Assembly (NCBI GenBank): GCA_002869605.1
Contig: PKUI01000128.1
Span: forward strand, 1-32,373
Direction: 5' to 3'
DNA from: Desulfuromonas sp.
GTDB taxonomy: Bacteria > Desulfobacterota > Desulfuromonadia > Desulfuromonadales > SZUA-401
Length of the DNA: 32,373 nt
The position numbers and the translations under genes are program-made. Below the pieces are notes generated by a model. That model was not told the origin of the DNA. It worked only from the letters and a program-made list of their open reading frames with translations, and did no database searches. Each line of letters opens with the position of its first letter. Position 1 is the stretch's first letter. Shown here piece after piece: positions 7,612 through 16,991 of the stretch.

Positions 7612-10272
7612 ATGAGGCGTGCTGTGATGAATAAAGTGAAAACAACCGCCATTGGCTTGTTGACTGCACTGGTCGTAACGATGTTGGTAGGTTCTGCTGC
7701 GGTAGCCGCAGACGATGAAGGTAATCGCCTCAAGGCGGTAGAAATTTCGACGGATCAGCAGGGGGCAGCGGTTACCATTGCAGCACAGCGACCGATCGGA
7801 TACCGGTACACGGTTTACGATAGCCAGGATCCGCGGCGGATCGTCGTAGATTTTCGTGGCATGGATGTCTCTGCGGTGACGTCACCTATTCTGTCTGAGG
7901 CTGCTCCGGTGTCAGAGGTCCGAGTCTCGTCCTTTGACCTGACCTCCGGAAAACTTGGCCGTGTTGAAATTCTGCTTACGGCCGAGGGGGATTACAATGT
8001 CGTTCTGGACGAGAGTAAGCTGAATATCACTGTCGCAGCCCCTGATGGAGCTGCAACGGTTGCGGATACGCCATCGACGAAAAGCGAGGAAGCGCAAGCC
8101 GCCGTAGTAACAGAACCAGCCGTTGTAGTAGAGACGCCTGAACCTGTCGTGGATCCAGAGCCTATTGCAGAACCAGCACCTCAAGTTGTGGACGCTACCC
8201 CTGCTTCGGGGCCGGCAAAACAAATCGCTTCGGTGAGCGTTGAAGATGAACGCGTTGTGTTAGGGGCTGATGGTGATGTAGATGTCTTCAAGTATTTTAC
8301 CTTGACTGGGCCAACGCGCCTCGTAGTCGACGTTTATAGCGTCAAAGCGGGTTTTAAGAAGAATGCCTTTGCGCTGGCAAACGGTTTCAAAAAAATGCGT
8401 GTCGGTGTTTATAAGGACAAGATACGTTTCGTCCTTGATTCTTCCGCAAAGAAATTACCAGACTTTGGAGTCAACAAAGAGGGAGATGCGGTCATTATTG
8501 CCTGGGGTGGACGCAAGGATGACCTTTCTACCCCTCTTGCGCAACCGGCAGCAGGTCCGGTAGCTGTTGAAGCCTTGGATTTTTATCAGCAAGATGCTAC
8601 GTCCATTTTCTCTGCTACCGTTTCTGATAATTATGTATCGATTAAACCGACGACCGATGGGAATATTATCCGTTTCGGGGTTCAGAATGCGACAATCGGC
8701 AGAGACTTGCGGCGTGTGTTTGATTCGTCTGCCTTCCCCAGTTCAGTGCGTATGGTAACGCCCTACACCGTTCAACGTCCTTATGGCCAGGATGTTATGT
8801 TCGCAGTAGAGCTTAAGGGGCCTGTTGATTACGAGCTGGATTCTCAGGATAAGGCTTTGCGTTTTGTCGCCCAGAACGAGTCATTTAACGAGATGGCTCC
8901 TGCCTCTGTCGAGTTGCGCGAAGTTGAAACTGAATTGGAGGCGACGACGCCTTTGACGTCGTCCAAAGTTGATAGTGAAATTGTCGAAGCGATGAGTGCT
9001 GCAGCTGCTGAGGAGTTTGTCCCGGCCAGTGAGATTGCGGCCATGGCTGCTGAACCTGAATTTGTAGGTCAGAAGATAACGCTGGTTTTTGATGATGCCG
9101 ATATTCGCGATATTCTGCAGCTGATTGCAGATGTAAGTAACATGAATATTGTCGCTGGTGATGACGTCAAGGGTAAGTTGACCATTCGTCTTGTTGATGT
9201 TCCCTGGGACCAGGCTTTAGCGATTGTCCTTGATATTAAGGGGCTTGGGAAGGTCGAGTCCGGGAACGTCGTGCGTATCATGCCTAAAGAGAAAATTCGC
9301 GACGACGAAACTGTGGAACTTGATATCGTGGAAGCGAGAAGGCTACGCGCACCGCTGGAAACGCGGATTGTTGAAGTCAGTTATACCGACGTTGGCACGA
9401 TTGCAACCCAGATTACGCCGATGTTGACCCCTGATCGCGGCAAGGTAACCAAGGATTTACGCAACAAACAGTTGATTGTGACGGATATCTCTGATGTTCT
9501 CGACGAAGTTGAAAAACTGGTTTCGATTCTTGATACTCCGGAACGGCAGGTCATGATTGAGGCCCGTATTGTCGAGGCCAATACAACCTTTTCCCGTGAT
9601 ATCGGGGTTAACTGGGGCGTCACAAAGGATACCGCAAACCCCTCTGAGGGCGATTTGTCGTCTGTTTCTGCTGGCGGTGGTGGTGGATTCCTTATTTCTC
9701 CTCCCGCAGTTGGGGCAGTTGGCTCAAATGGTTTTGCGTCGGAGTTCCTGTTCGGACGTCTGGGTATCGACAATACAATTCTTGACCTGCGTCTCTCTGC
9801 CCTTGAATCAACGGGTAACGGTAAGGTTGTTTCGACGCCTCGTGTAACCACATTGAACGGGAAACAGGCTCTTATTGAGCAGGGTACAGAGATTCCTTAC
9901 CAGTCTGTTGATAGCAAGGGCAACCCTAAAACCGAATTTAAGGATGTGAAGATTCGTTTAAGGGTGACTCCGCAAATCAATCCTGACGAGAGCATTATTC
10001 TAGAAATTGATGCCTCCAACGATACAGTCGGTAATACCATCGGTTCGGTAATCTCTCTGAATACGAAAAATGCCCAGACGACGGTTCTGGTCAAGGATAG
10101 TGAAACGACCGTTATTGGTGGTGTCTATATTGAAACAGAAAACGAATCTGATTCAGGTGTGCCGATTTTGATGCATATTCCGATACTCGGGAATTTGTTT
10201 AAGTCAAAGTCGCAGTCAGGAGAGAGGCGGGAGTTGCTCATATTTATAACTCCGAGGATCGTTAAGATTTAG
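7612..10272 (+). CDS. pilQ: Type IV pilus secretin PilQ
   Basis: The 886-residue outer-membrane secretin forms the pore for the pilus. A Sec signal peptide ends near residue 33 (GSAAVAA). Three AMIN-like beta domains, which bind peptidoglycan, follow at roughly residues 35-145, 205-310 and 320-430. The first two are separated by a Pro/Glu/Val-rich linker. The secretin short N-terminal (STN) domain starts near residue 486 (KITLVFDDADIRDIL), then an N1/NolW-like domain (VEVSYTDVGTI), and the secretin core from about 660 (VVSTPRVTTLNGKQALIEQG, KIRLRVTPQI, GVPILMHIPILGNLFK). ATG 7612 was chosen because AGGAG lies at 7598-7602, nine bases upstream. A terminator follows directly. Confidence 0.97.
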   Translation: MRRAVMNKVKTTAIGLLTALVVTMLVGSAAVAADDEGNRLKAVEISTDQQGAAVTIAAQRPIGYRYTVYDSQDPRRIVVDFRGMDVSAVTSPILSEAAPVSEVRVSSFDLTSGKLGRVEILLTAEGDYNVVLDESKLNITVAAPDGAATVADTPSTKSEEAQAAVVTEPAVVVETPEPVVDPEPIAEPAPQVVDATPASGPAKQIASVSVEDERVVLGADGDVDVFKYFTLTGPTRLVVDVYSVKAGFKKNAFALANGFKKMRVGVYKDKIRFVLDSSAKKLPDFGVNKEGDAVIIAWGGRKDDLSTPLAQPAAGPVAVEALDFYQQDATSIFSATVSDNYVSIKPTTDGNIIRFGVQNATIGRDLRRVFDSSAFPSSVRMVTPYTVQRPYGQDVMFAVELKGPVDYELDSQDKALRFVAQNESFNEMAPASVELREVETELEATTPLTSSKVDSEIVEAMSAAAAEEFVPASEIAAMAAEPEFVGQKITLVFDDADIRDILQLIADVSNMNIVAGDDVKGKLTIRLVDVPWDQALAIVLDIKGLGKVESGNVVRIMPKEKIRDDETVELDIVEARRLRAPLETRIVEVSYTDVGTIATQITPMLTPDRGKVTKDLRNKQLIVTDISDVLDEVEKLVSILDTPERQVMIEARIVEANTTFSRDIGVNWGVTKDTANPSEGDLSSVSAGGGGGFLISPPAVGAVGSNGFASEFLFGRLGIDNTILDLRLSALESTGNGKVVSTPRVTTLNGKQALIEQGTEIPYQSVDSKGNPKTEFKDVKIRLRVTPQINPDESIILEIDASNDTVGNTIGSVISLNTKNAQTTVLVKDSETTVIGGVYIETENESDSGVPILMHIPILGNLFKSKSQSGERRELLIFITPRIVKI

Positions 10273-10287
10273 GATTGATAATCAGAT

Positions 10288-10318
10288 AAAAGGACAGGTT
10301 CTGCCTGTCCTTTTGTTT
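10288..10318 (+). terminator. Rho-independent terminator after pilQ
   Basis: An 11-bp perfect stem (10288-10298 with 10304-10314) with a 5-base loop runs into a T-rich tract. It ends 19 bases before the aroB start, leaving no room for a downstream promoter. Confidence 0.9.
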
Positions 10319-10337
10319 AACAGTGAAAAATCGTCTT

Positions 10338-11444
10338 ATGATGAAGATACTTGAAGTTGGCCTTGACGACCGAAGCTACTCCATCTCGATAGGTCAGGAT
10401 AATCTGCAACACCTTGGGCCGGAAATTCGTAAACTTGGTCTGCCGAATCGCTTAGTTGTTGTTACCAATTCGACTATTGCTGAGCTTTATCTGGATCAGA
10501 CTGTCGCCATTTTAAATAATGCCGGATTTGATGTAGAAAGCTTTCAGATTCCCGATGGTGAACAATACAAAACCCTGTCGACGTTAGAGACTATTTTTGA
10601 ATTTTTAATACGTCACAGATTTGATCGCCAGTCGGGACTGGTGGCGTTGGGCGGTGGTGTCGTCGGAGATATTGTCGGCTTCGCCGCCGCATGTTATCTG
10701 CGCGGGGTACCATTTGTGCAGGTGCCGACCTCTTTGTTGTCGCAGGTTGACAGCTCAGTGGGCGGAAAGACGGCAGTAAATCACGCCCTGGGGAAAAATC
10801 TGATCGGGGCATTTTATCAACCTCGTTATGTTTGCATCGATGTTGACATCCTTACGTCTCTTTCTGAGCGTGAGTATACTGCCGGCCTGGCTGAGGTAGT
10901 CAAGTATGGTATCATTCGTGACCGTGATTTTTTTGACTGGCTCTGCGAGCACTCCACCGATCTCAAGCGTCGATCTCCCGAGGCATTGATTCATGCGATT
11001 ACCCGTTCTTGTCAAATTAAGGCGGATATTGTAGAACTTGACGAGCGTGAAAGCTCGGTTCGCGCGTTTTTGAATTATGGCCACACACTTGGCCATGCGG
11101 TCGAGAATCTGCGTGGCTATGGTGAGGTCAAGCATGGTGAGGCGGTTGCTATCGGTATGGTCGCAGCCGCGCGTCTCTCTATGAGGCTGGGGCTGTGTAC
11201 TGAGCAGGAAGTAGAAGCTATTTCGGAATTACTGCTTAAGGTCGGTTTACCTGTGGAGCTGCCGGTTTTCTCGTTGCATGATTACCTTGAGGTTGTAGGA
11301 CGTGACAAGAAGGTGAAGGGTGGGACGTTGCGCATGATTTTAAATCGTGGCATTGGTAATTGCGAGATCCGTGACGTTGAAGATCCGCAGCAACTCCTTT
11401 CCGACAGTTTCCCTGAGCTTTTGAATGTGACTAAAGGGGCGTGA
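10338..11444 (+). CDS. aroB: 3-dehydroquinate synthase
   Basis: The 368-residue cytoplasmic enzyme carries out the second step of the shikimate pathway, converting DAHP to 3-dehydroquinate with NAD and a divalent metal. The NAD-binding LVALGGGVVGDIVGFAAACY block, the VPTSLLSQVDSSVGGKTAVN signature and the metal-binding histidine in NYGHTLGHAVE are present. None of the possible starts has a good ribosome-binding site. I use ATG 10338; GTG 10323 or ATG 10341 are alternatives. Its product feeds aroQ, two genes downstream. The stop overlaps the region just before the TPR gene. Confidence 0.96.
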   Translation: MMKILEVGLDDRSYSISIGQDNLQHLGPEIRKLGLPNRLVVVTNSTIAELYLDQTVAILNNAGFDVESFQIPDGEQYKTLSTLETIFEFLIRHRFDRQSGLVALGGGVVGDIVGFAAACYLRGVPFVQVPTSLLSQVDSSVGGKTAVNHALGKNLIGAFYQPRYVCIDVDILTSLSEREYTAGLAEVVKYGIIRDRDFFDWLCEHSTDLKRRSPEALIHAITRSCQIKADIVELDERESSVRAFLNYGHTLGHAVENLRGYGEVKHGEAVAIGMVAAARLSMRLGLCTEQEVEAISELLLKVGLPVELPVFSLHDYLEVVGRDKKVKGGTLRMILNRGIGNCEIRDVEDPQQLLSDSFPELLNVTKGA

Positions 11445-11446
11445 TT

Positions 11447-12208
11447 ATGGCTGATTCCCTGGGAACCAGCTCTTTGTTGAGCAAAATAGGTCAATATGAA
11501 GAAGAACTCGCCAAGAACCCTGATTCTCAGGTTTTTGTTCAGCTTGCTGAAGCCTATCGGAAAATGGGACTGCTTGAGGAGGCCAGTGCTGCCATAGAGA
11601 AAGGGTTACCCCGTCATCCAGATATGACCACGGCCTATATTGCTCAAGGTAGAATTCATGCTCAGCAAGGTGATCATGAAGGTGCTGTCTTCGCCTTTGA
11701 GCAGGCTCTTCAGCGCGATGCAGAGAACTCGTTGAGTCTGAAAGGGCTTGCCCGTGTACGTCTGATGCAAAACGCGCCGAATTTGGCGATTCCTCTGGTT
11801 AAAAAATTATTGCAGATTCGGGCCGACGATCCTGAGGTTGCTAAATTGAAGGCGAGCTGTGAAGCGCAGGTTGTTGCAGCCAAAAAAGATCCTGAACGGA
11901 GTAAGGGCGCTCCGATCAAAACTGCAACCATGGTTGATATTTATTTAAAGCAAGGTCTGTTTGAGGACGCCCTGGTTTTATGTAACGAGATTCTGACAGA
12001 TGATCCCGGCAACGTAACAATCCTCGCCAAGGCCGATGAAATTAAGGCACGTATCGCGGAAGCATTGAAACCAGCCGTCAGTGAAACTAAGGTGGTTGAT
12101 ACAACGCCACCATCAACGCAGACCAATGTGGGGAGCACGCCAACTCTGATCGAGATACTCGAGAACTGGCTAACCGCGATTGCCAAGAGGAGAACACATG
12201 TTCAGTGA
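11447..12208 (+). CDS. Tetratricopeptide-repeat protein
   Basis: The 253-residue protein is soluble with no signal peptide or membrane segment. It has about three TPR units in the first 130 residues (for example VFVQLAEAYRKMGLLEEASA, then AYIAQGRIHAQQGDHEGAVF) and another helical repeat pair near residues 165-205 (MVDIYLKQGLFEDALVLCNE). A low-complexity Pro/Thr stretch precedes the C-terminus. TPR proteins are docking scaffolds; the partner is unknown, but the overlapping Roadblock gene is the obvious candidate. ATG 11447 is preceded by GGGG at 11436-11439. It overlaps the next gene by 11 bases. Confidence 0.88.
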   Translation: MADSLGTSSLLSKIGQYEEELAKNPDSQVFVQLAEAYRKMGLLEEASAAIEKGLPRHPDMTTAYIAQGRIHAQQGDHEGAVFAFEQALQRDAENSLSLKGLARVRLMQNAPNLAIPLVKKLLQIRADDPEVAKLKASCEAQVVAAKKDPERSKGAPIKTATMVDIYLKQGLFEDALVLCNEILTDDPGNVTILAKADEIKARIAEALKPAVSETKVVDTTPPSTQTNVGSTPTLIEILENWLTAIAKRRTHVQ

Positions 12209-12557
12209 AGTGCTGGAAAGAATCGTCACGGAAACTCAAGGCGGTATTGCCGCATTCCTGATGGGTTATGACGGCATCGCTGTTGATCAACATGTCCTTC
12301 CGGTGGAGGGCATCGATATGCAGCTTTTAGTTGTCGAGTATGCGAATGTTCTCAAGGAGATTAAAAGCGCGGTTGCGACTCTGAACACCGGGTTAATGGA
12401 GGAGGTTGCGATTAAAACCGATCGCTACTTCGTCGTGCTTAAAACCATTACAGATGAATATTTTGTTATTTTCTTGATTGCACGTGATGGTAACTATGGC
12501 AAGGGACGCTATCTGCTGATGCGCGAAGCATCGGTTCTCAGAGAAGGTCTGGAGTGA
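12198..12557 (+). CDS. Roadblock/LC7-domain protein (MglB-like)
   Basis: The 119-residue protein consists of a single Roadblock/LC7 domain: an N-terminal helix ([11 protein letters not shown]), [13 protein letters not shown], a central helix with [13 protein letters not shown], the strand [11 protein letters not shown], and [14 protein letters not shown] near the end. Members dimerise and often act as regulators or co-GAPs of Ras-like GTPases, as MglB does for MglA in Myxococcus gliding and pilus polarity. No cognate MglA gene lies in this window. AGGAG just upstream fixes ATG 12198. The gene overlaps both the TPR gene and aroQ, so all three are translationally coupled. A role in pilus control is inferred from position only. 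Confidence 0.85.
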   Translation: MFSEVLERIVTETQGGIAAFLMGYDGIAVDQHVLPVEGIDMQLLVVEYANVLKEIKSAVATLNTGLMEEVAIKTDRYFVVLKTITDEYFVIFLIARDGNYGKGRYLLMREASVLREGLE

Positions 12558-13012
12558 TGCGTTTTGGTATTCTGGTTCTGCATGGGCCAAACCTTAATTT
12601 GCTTGGCACACGTGAACCAGGCGTCTATGGTCAGCAGACCTTGCAGGATATTGATAGCTCCCTTGAAAAAGCAGCTTCTGCATCAGAGGCCAACGTGGTT
12701 TGTTTCCAGTCTAACCACGAAGGAGAGCTGATTGATCAGATTCATGCCGCACCTCAGAAGGGGTTTCATGGCATTCTAATCAATCCAGGTGGTTTTACGC
12801 ATACCAGCGTTGCGCTGCGTGATGCCCTGGCCGCTATCAACCTGCCGACCGTTGAGGTCCACCTTTCCAATATCCACGCCCGCGAAAGTTTTCGAAGTCA
12901 TTCCTATATCGCTCCGGTTGCTGTCGGCCAGATCTGTGGTTTTGGCGCAAACAGCTACCTATTGGCGCTTCAGGCCATTTTAGCAACGCTAAATAATAAT
13001 TATTGTGAATAA
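12557..13012 (+). CDS. aroQ: Type II 3-dehydroquinate dehydratase
   Basis: The 151-residue class II dehydroquinase forms dodecamers and converts 3-dehydroquinate to 3-dehydroshikimate. Diagnostic motifs are [18 protein letters not shown] (with the catalytic Arg/Tyr region), [43 protein letters not shown] and [14 protein letters not shown] 12557 overlaps the last base of the Roadblock stop; GTG 12554 is an alternative that adds one residue. It follows aroB with two non-shikimate genes in between. Confidence 0.96.
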   Translation: MRFGILVLHGPNLNLLGTREPGVYGQQTLQDIDSSLEKAASASEANVVCFQSNHEGELIDQIHAAPQKGFHGILINPGGFTHTSVALRDALAAINLPTVEVHLSNIHARESFRSHSYIAPVAVGQICGFGANSYLLALQAILATLNNNYCE

Positions 13013-13021
13013 AAAACTACT

Positions 13022-14092
13022 ATGGTAGATGTTGATCCTTGTGCGGTTGAGGGTGTTTTGTCGGCAGAGGGCCTTGATGCCATCTGTTTTATTCATCCAC
13101 CCAATCTCCGTCATCAATGTGGCTTCACCGGGACAGATGGGGCGCTGGTTGTGGCGTCGGATCGTTCGTGGTTTCTGACAGATTCACGTTATACGGTTCA
13201 GGCTCAGGCTCAGGTCACTTCCGCATCGGTGATTGAGTATCGGCAAAAAGTCTCGGGGATTTGTAAGCTACTCACGCAGCAAGGTCTGCGTAGGGTCGGC
13301 TTTGAGGCAGCCCAACTGACTGTTGCCGAACTCCGTCAATTTGAGCGCAATGCTGATCAGGTTGAATGGGTACCGCTAGAGAAACAGATCGCAGGTCTTC
13401 GTGGCATCAAGGCGGAGGTTGAACGGCTAAGCCTGAAACGTGCTGCTGATATCTCAGCTGAGGCTTTTCGCGAGATACTTCCCTTGATCAAGCCAGGCTG
13501 CAGTGAAGCTGCACTTGCCATGGAACTCGAGTTTGCTCTTCGACGTCTTGGCGGCGAGGAGAAGGCCTTCGATTTTATCGTTGCTTCAGGATTACGAGGG
13601 GCTTTACCTCATGGGGTCGCATCAGATAAACTCCTTGCTTCCGGAGAACTGGTTACTATAGATTTTGGCACGCGCTTTCGGGGTTATCACAGTGACGAAA
13701 CGGTTACCCTGGCGTTAGGGCATGTCAGTAGTGAACTGCGGTGCATCTATGATACTGTGCTGGAAGCCCATGATCGGGCGATAGACGCGGTGCGCCCTGG
13801 AGTGCCACTCAAAGATGTTGACGCGATCGCGCGCAACCTGATTTGTGAACGGGGATTCGGTGATTATTTCGGACATGGACTCGGTCATGGTGTCGGTCTT
13901 GAAATTCATGAGTTCCCGGTGGTATCTCCACGCTCTGAGTCGCGTGCTTGTGAGGGAATGGTTTTTACCATTGAACCGGGGATTTATATCCCAGAACTCG
14001 GTGGTTGCAGGATCGAAGATATGATTATGGTGACTGTGGATGGCTGCGAGGTTCTGACCTCCATCCCCAAGCAGTTTCAAACAATAAACTGA
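13022..14092 (+). CDS. pepP: M24-family Xaa-Pro aminopeptidase
   Basis: The 356-residue protein has an N-terminal creatinase-like domain (residues 1-130) and a C-terminal pita-bread catalytic domain. The five expected metal ligands are visible: the two Asp in IDFGTRFRGYHSDE, the His in GHGLGHGVGLEIHEFP, and the Glu residues in FTIEPGIYIPE and RIEDMIMV. It removes N-terminal residues preceding proline. The gene starts nine bases after aroQ, without a strong ribosome-binding site. The symbol is approximate; pepQ-like naming is equally usual. In many related genomes efp follows this gene; here accB does. Confidence 0.92.
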   Translation: MVDVDPCAVEGVLSAEGLDAICFIHPPNLRHQCGFTGTDGALVVASDRSWFLTDSRYTVQAQAQVTSASVIEYRQKVSGICKLLTQQGLRRVGFEAAQLTVAELRQFERNADQVEWVPLEKQIAGLRGIKAEVERLSLKRAADISAEAFREILPLIKPGCSEAALAMELEFALRRLGGEEKAFDFIVASGLRGALPHGVASDKLLASGELVTIDFGTRFRGYHSDETVTLALGHVSSELRCIYDTVLEAHDRAIDAVRPGVPLKDVDAIARNLICERGFGDYFGHGLGHGVGLEIHEFPVVSPRSESRACEGMVFTIEPGIYIPELGGCRIEDMIMVTVDGCEVLTSIPKQFQTIN

Positions 14093-14145
14093 CGGTGGCT
14101 TGTTTAGGGCACGTGCCGTTCGAGTAACAAGGAGGATATACAGCT

Positions 14146-14649
14146 ATGGATATCAAAGATCTTAAAAGTTTGATCAAGTTGGTGACTGATACGGATATCT
14201 CGGAATTTGAAATGGAAAATGACGAAGAGAAAATCGTCATCAAGCGCGGTCAGAGCACCGAGGTCATTCAGGTTGCAGCTGCTGCTCCGGCTTATGCACC
14301 GGCCCCTGCCGCCGCTCCTGCTGCTCCCGTAGCTCCGCCTGCGGCTGCTGCTGCCGTTCCTGCTGCCGTTCCTGCTGCCGAGCCCGCAGCCTCTGAGCTT
14401 GATCCGCGCTACAAGACCATCAACTCACCGATCGTCGGTACGTTCTACCGCAAGCCGAGCCCCGAGGCGGATTTCTTCGCCGAAGTCGGTTCGGTGATCG
14501 AGGCTGGTAAGACGGTCTGCCTGGTCGAGGCGATGAAGATGTTTAACGAGATCGAAGCAGAGTTCAAGTGCAAGATCATCGAGATCCTCAAGGACGATGC
14601 TTCGCCGGTTGAATATGGTGAGCCCTTGTTTGTGGTAGAACCCCTGTAA
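14146..14649 (+). CDS. accB: Acetyl-CoA carboxylase biotin carboxyl carrier protein
   Basis: The 167-residue carrier subunit holds the biotin that shuttles carboxyl groups between AccC and the carboxyltransferase. The N-terminal helix region ([18 protein letters not shown]) is typical. A long Ala/Pro linker (about residues 44-85) leads to the biotinyl domain beginning [18 protein letters not shown]. The biotinylated Lys131 lies in [11 protein letters not shown] strong AAGGAGG (14129-14135) precedes ATG 14146. AccC follows after 61 bases, the usual accBC pair. Confidence 0.97.
   Translation: MDIKDLKSLIKLVTDTDISEFEMENDEEKIVIKRGQSTEVIQVAAAAPAYAPAPAAAPAAPVAPPAAAAAVPAAVPAAEPAASELDPRYKTINSPIVGTFYRKPSPEADFFAEVGSVIEAGKTVCLVEAMKMFNEIEAEFKCKIIEILKDDASPVEYGEPLFVVEPL
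14350..14380 (+). repeat. 12-base tandem repeat in the accB linker
   Basis: The unit gctgccgttcct occurs two and a half times and encodes Ala-Ala-Val-Pro repeats of the flexible linker. It is in frame, so copy changes alter only linker length. Confidence 0.8.
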
Positions 14650-14668
14650 CGAACCGATACAAATAACC

Positions 14669-14689
14669 GGTTCCCGCTTGCGGGGTACC
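14669..14689 (+). other. Hairpin between accB and accC
   Basis: GGTTCCCG (14669-14676) pairs with CGGGGTACC (14681-14689), with one bulged base and a CTTG loop. There is no T-tract, so it is not a terminator; it may be a processing or translation-control element. Confidence 0.5.
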
Positions 14690-14710
14690 CTGGATGATGG
14701 AGTCTATTCG

Positions 14711-16048
14711 ATGTTTCATAAGATTCTAATTGCCAACCGTGGCGAAATTGCTCTGCGGATTATTCGCGCCTGCAAAGAGCTCGGGATTAAGACCGTAGCA
14801 GTCTACTCCGATGTCGATAGTGAGGCGTTGCATGTCAAGCTCGCTGACGAGAGTGTCTGCATCGGTCCTGCGGCCAGTAGCGCCAGCTATCTGAATATCA
14901 AGTCGATCATCAGTGCCGCTGAGGTGTCGGACGCCGATGCTATTCACCCCGGCTACGGGTTTCTTTCTGAAAATGCCGAGTTCGCCGAGATATGCGCTAA
15001 TTGTGGAATTACCTTTATTGGCCCCACCGCAGAAAATATCCGCTTGATGGGTGACAAGATCGCAGCACGCCAGTCGGTGACCGAGGTCGGTGTGCCGATT
15101 CTTCCCGGTACCAAGGAAGGTGTCGAAACGGTTGAGAAGGCCCAGGAGATTGCCGCGGATATCGGTTTTCCCGTGATCATCAAGGCGACGGCCGGTGGCG
15201 GTGGTAAGGGGATGAAAGTTGTTCATTCTCCAGCCTCTTTGCCCAACGCCTTCGCGACGGCCCGCGCCGAGGCCAATGCCTCGTTCGGAAATCCGGATGT
15301 CTATATTGAAAAGTTCTGTGAGCGCCCTCGTCACGTCGAAATCCAAATTCTTGCCGACACGCATGGCAACGCCATCTACCTAGGCGAACGTGATTGCTCG
15401 ATTCAGCGTCGGCACCAGAAACTGATCGAGGAAGCTCCCTGTCCGGTACTGGATGAAAAACAGCGCAAGACCATGGGGGAGTGCGCCGTTGCCGCTGTCA
15501 AGGCCGTCGGTTATTCGAGTGTTGGAACCATGGAGTTCCTGCTCGATGCTAGCGGTAACTTTTTCTTCATGGAGATGAACACGCGTGTTCAGGTCGAGCA
15601 CCCGGTGACCGAAATGATCACCGGAGTCGACATCATCAAGGAACAGATTCGCGCTGCCGCAGGACTCGAACTGAGTTATACCCAGGAAGACATTCAAATC
15701 CGTGGTCATGCCATCGAGTGTCGTATCAACGCCGAGGATCCTGACAAGTTCACTCCCTTTCCGGGTAAGATCGACGGTTATCATACCCCCGGTGGCCTGG
15801 GGGTGAGGGTTGATAGTGCTGTCTATGACCAGTACACGGTCCTGCCGCACTACGATTCGATGATTGCCAAGCTGATTGTACACGCGGATACCCGCGAGGA
15901 AGCCATCCGTCGCATGGCACGTGCGCTTGATGAGTACATCATCGACGGTATTAAGACGACGATTCCCTTTCATCAGCGGATTATGCGCAACAAGGACTTT
16001 ATCGAAGGCGATGTCGATACCGGTTTTCTCGAACGACATCCGGTATAG
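14711..16048 (+). CDS. accC: Acetyl-CoA carboxylase biotin carboxylase subunit
   Basis: The 445-residue ATP-grasp enzyme carboxylates the biotin on AccB using ATP and bicarbonate. It begins [18 protein letters not shown], the standard biotin carboxylase N-terminus. The ATP-binding loop [14 protein letters not shown] and the active-site [15 protein letters not shown] block are intact, as is the C-terminal [12 protein letters not shown] region. ATG 14711 is preceded by GGAG; extending upstream would run into the hairpin. Length matches the family. A strong terminator follows within 35 bases. Confidence 0.97.
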   Translation: MFHKILIANRGEIALRIIRACKELGIKTVAVYSDVDSEALHVKLADESVCIGPAASSASYLNIKSIISAAEVSDADAIHPGYGFLSENAEFAEICANCGITFIGPTAENIRLMGDKIAARQSVTEVGVPILPGTKEGVETVEKAQEIAADIGFPVIIKATAGGGGKGMKVVHSPASLPNAFATARAEANASFGNPDVYIEKFCERPRHVEIQILADTHGNAIYLGERDCSIQRRHQKLIEEAPCPVLDEKQRKTMGECAVAAVKAVGYSSVGTMEFLLDASGNFFFMEMNTRVQVEHPVTEMITGVDIIKEQIRAAAGLELSYTQEDIQIRGHAIECRINAEDPDKFTPFPGKIDGYHTPGGLGVRVDSAVYDQYTVLPHYDSMIAKLIVHADTREEAIRRMARALDEYIIDGIKTTIPFHQRIMRNKDFIEGDVDTGFLERHPV

Positions 16049-16060
16049 ACGCTACCAGAC

Positions 16061-16086
16061 AGGCCGGGTTCGCCCGGCCTTTTTTT
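16061..16086 (+). terminator. Rho-independent terminator after accC
   Basis: AGGCCGGG (16061-16068) and CCCGGCCT (16073-16080) form a perfect 8-bp stem closed by a TTCG tetraloop, followed by six T. The lipM start lies only five bases beyond the T-tract. Confidence 0.95.
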
Positions 16087-16090
16087 ATCG

Positions 16091-16903
16091 ATGACAACCT
16101 GGCGATTGATGCATAGCGGCGCCCTCAGGGGGGCCATGAATATGGCTCTTGATGAAGCCCTCTTTGAGGCGGTGGGGAACGGGACGTCAGGTCCCATCCT
16201 GAGGCTTTATCGCTGGCAACCGGCGACCGTTACCCTTGGCTATGCCCAGCGAGATGAACACGCGATTAATTTCCAGGTTTGTCGTGAATCTGGAATCGAT
16301 GTCGTTCGTCGTTCGACCGGCGGGAGGGCCGTCTTTCATCATCATGAGGTTACCTACGCAGTCATTGCTCCCTTAGATGATCCTTTGTTTGCAGGTGGAA
16401 TCCTCGATAGCTATCGGGTTATTGCCGAGCCGCTACAATGCATGTTGACGGAACTCGGTGTCCGGGCCGAACTTGTTCCGGCACGCCGCAGCGGGGAGCG
16501 CTCCGCTAGTCACGATATCTGTTTTGCAGCTCCGGCGAGTTATGAGCTCGCAGTTGATGGGTATAAGATTGCTGGAAGTGCGCAGAAACGTAATGATAGG
16601 GTTTTTCTGCAACACGGCTCGATCCCGATTGATTTGGATCTGCTGCTGATGAGCAAAGTGCTCGGAAAGCCGGGAGCCGACAACCTCGAAGCGATGTGTC
16701 GTTATCTGTCTCAAAAGGTTGGCTGGGTCAATCGCTACCTTGAATCTTCTGTATCCCTGGATCAGGTAGAACAGGCGATGGCCTCTGCATTCCAGAAGTG
16801 CATCCCCGGGGATTGGCAGCTTTCGGTACCGAGTAACGAAGAGATGGCCCGAGCAAAGCGGCTTCACGACGAACGATTTTTTTACGCAGCGTGGACAACC
16901 TGA
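16091..16903 (+). CDS. lipM: Octanoyltransferase LipM / lipoate-protein ligase family
   Basis: The 270-residue protein of the BPL/LplA/LipB fold transfers octanoyl groups from acyl carrier protein to lipoyl domains for lipoate synthesis. It has RRSTGGRAVFHHHEVTY (residues 73-89), the family signature. Cys144 in DICFAAPASYEL is the acyl-thioester nucleophile that distinguishes LipM from LplA ligases, and Lys159 lies in YKIAGSAQKR. The presence of this Cys favours octanoyltransferase over ATP-dependent ligase; LipL-like amidotransferase activity cannot be excluded. It starts directly after the accC terminator with no room for its own promoter. Confidence 0.85.
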   Translation: MTTWRLMHSGALRGAMNMALDEALFEAVGNGTSGPILRLYRWQPATVTLGYAQRDEHAINFQVCRESGIDVVRRSTGGRAVFHHHEVTYAVIAPLDDPLFAGGILDSYRVIAEPLQCMLTELGVRAELVPARRSGERSASHDICFAAPASYELAVDGYKIAGSAQKRNDRVFLQHGSIPIDLDLLLMSKVLGKPGADNLEAMCRYLSQKVGWVNRYLESSVSLDQVEQAMASAFQKCIPGDWQLSVPSNEEMARAKRLHDERFFYAAWTT

Positions 16904-16923
16904 ACACTCGGTACGGGTGCCTA

Positions 16924-16952
16924 TTGACCCGCTCAGATGAATCTTGTATCGT
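16924..16952 (+). promoter_or_regulatory. Probable sigma-70 promoter for the exported protein and mqnA
   Basis: TTGACC (16924-16929) and TATCGT (16947-16952) are separated by 17 bases. Five and four of six positions match consensus. It lies 40 bases before the 16992 start. Confidence 0.45.
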
Positions 16953-16991
16953 CTGTAATCCTTTATTTATACTGGAAATGGAGAATTCTCG

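Noticed and set aside
13665..13680. Sigma-54-like GGCAC-N5-TT sequence
   Set aside because: It lies inside the peptidase coding region and lacks a full -12 GC element.
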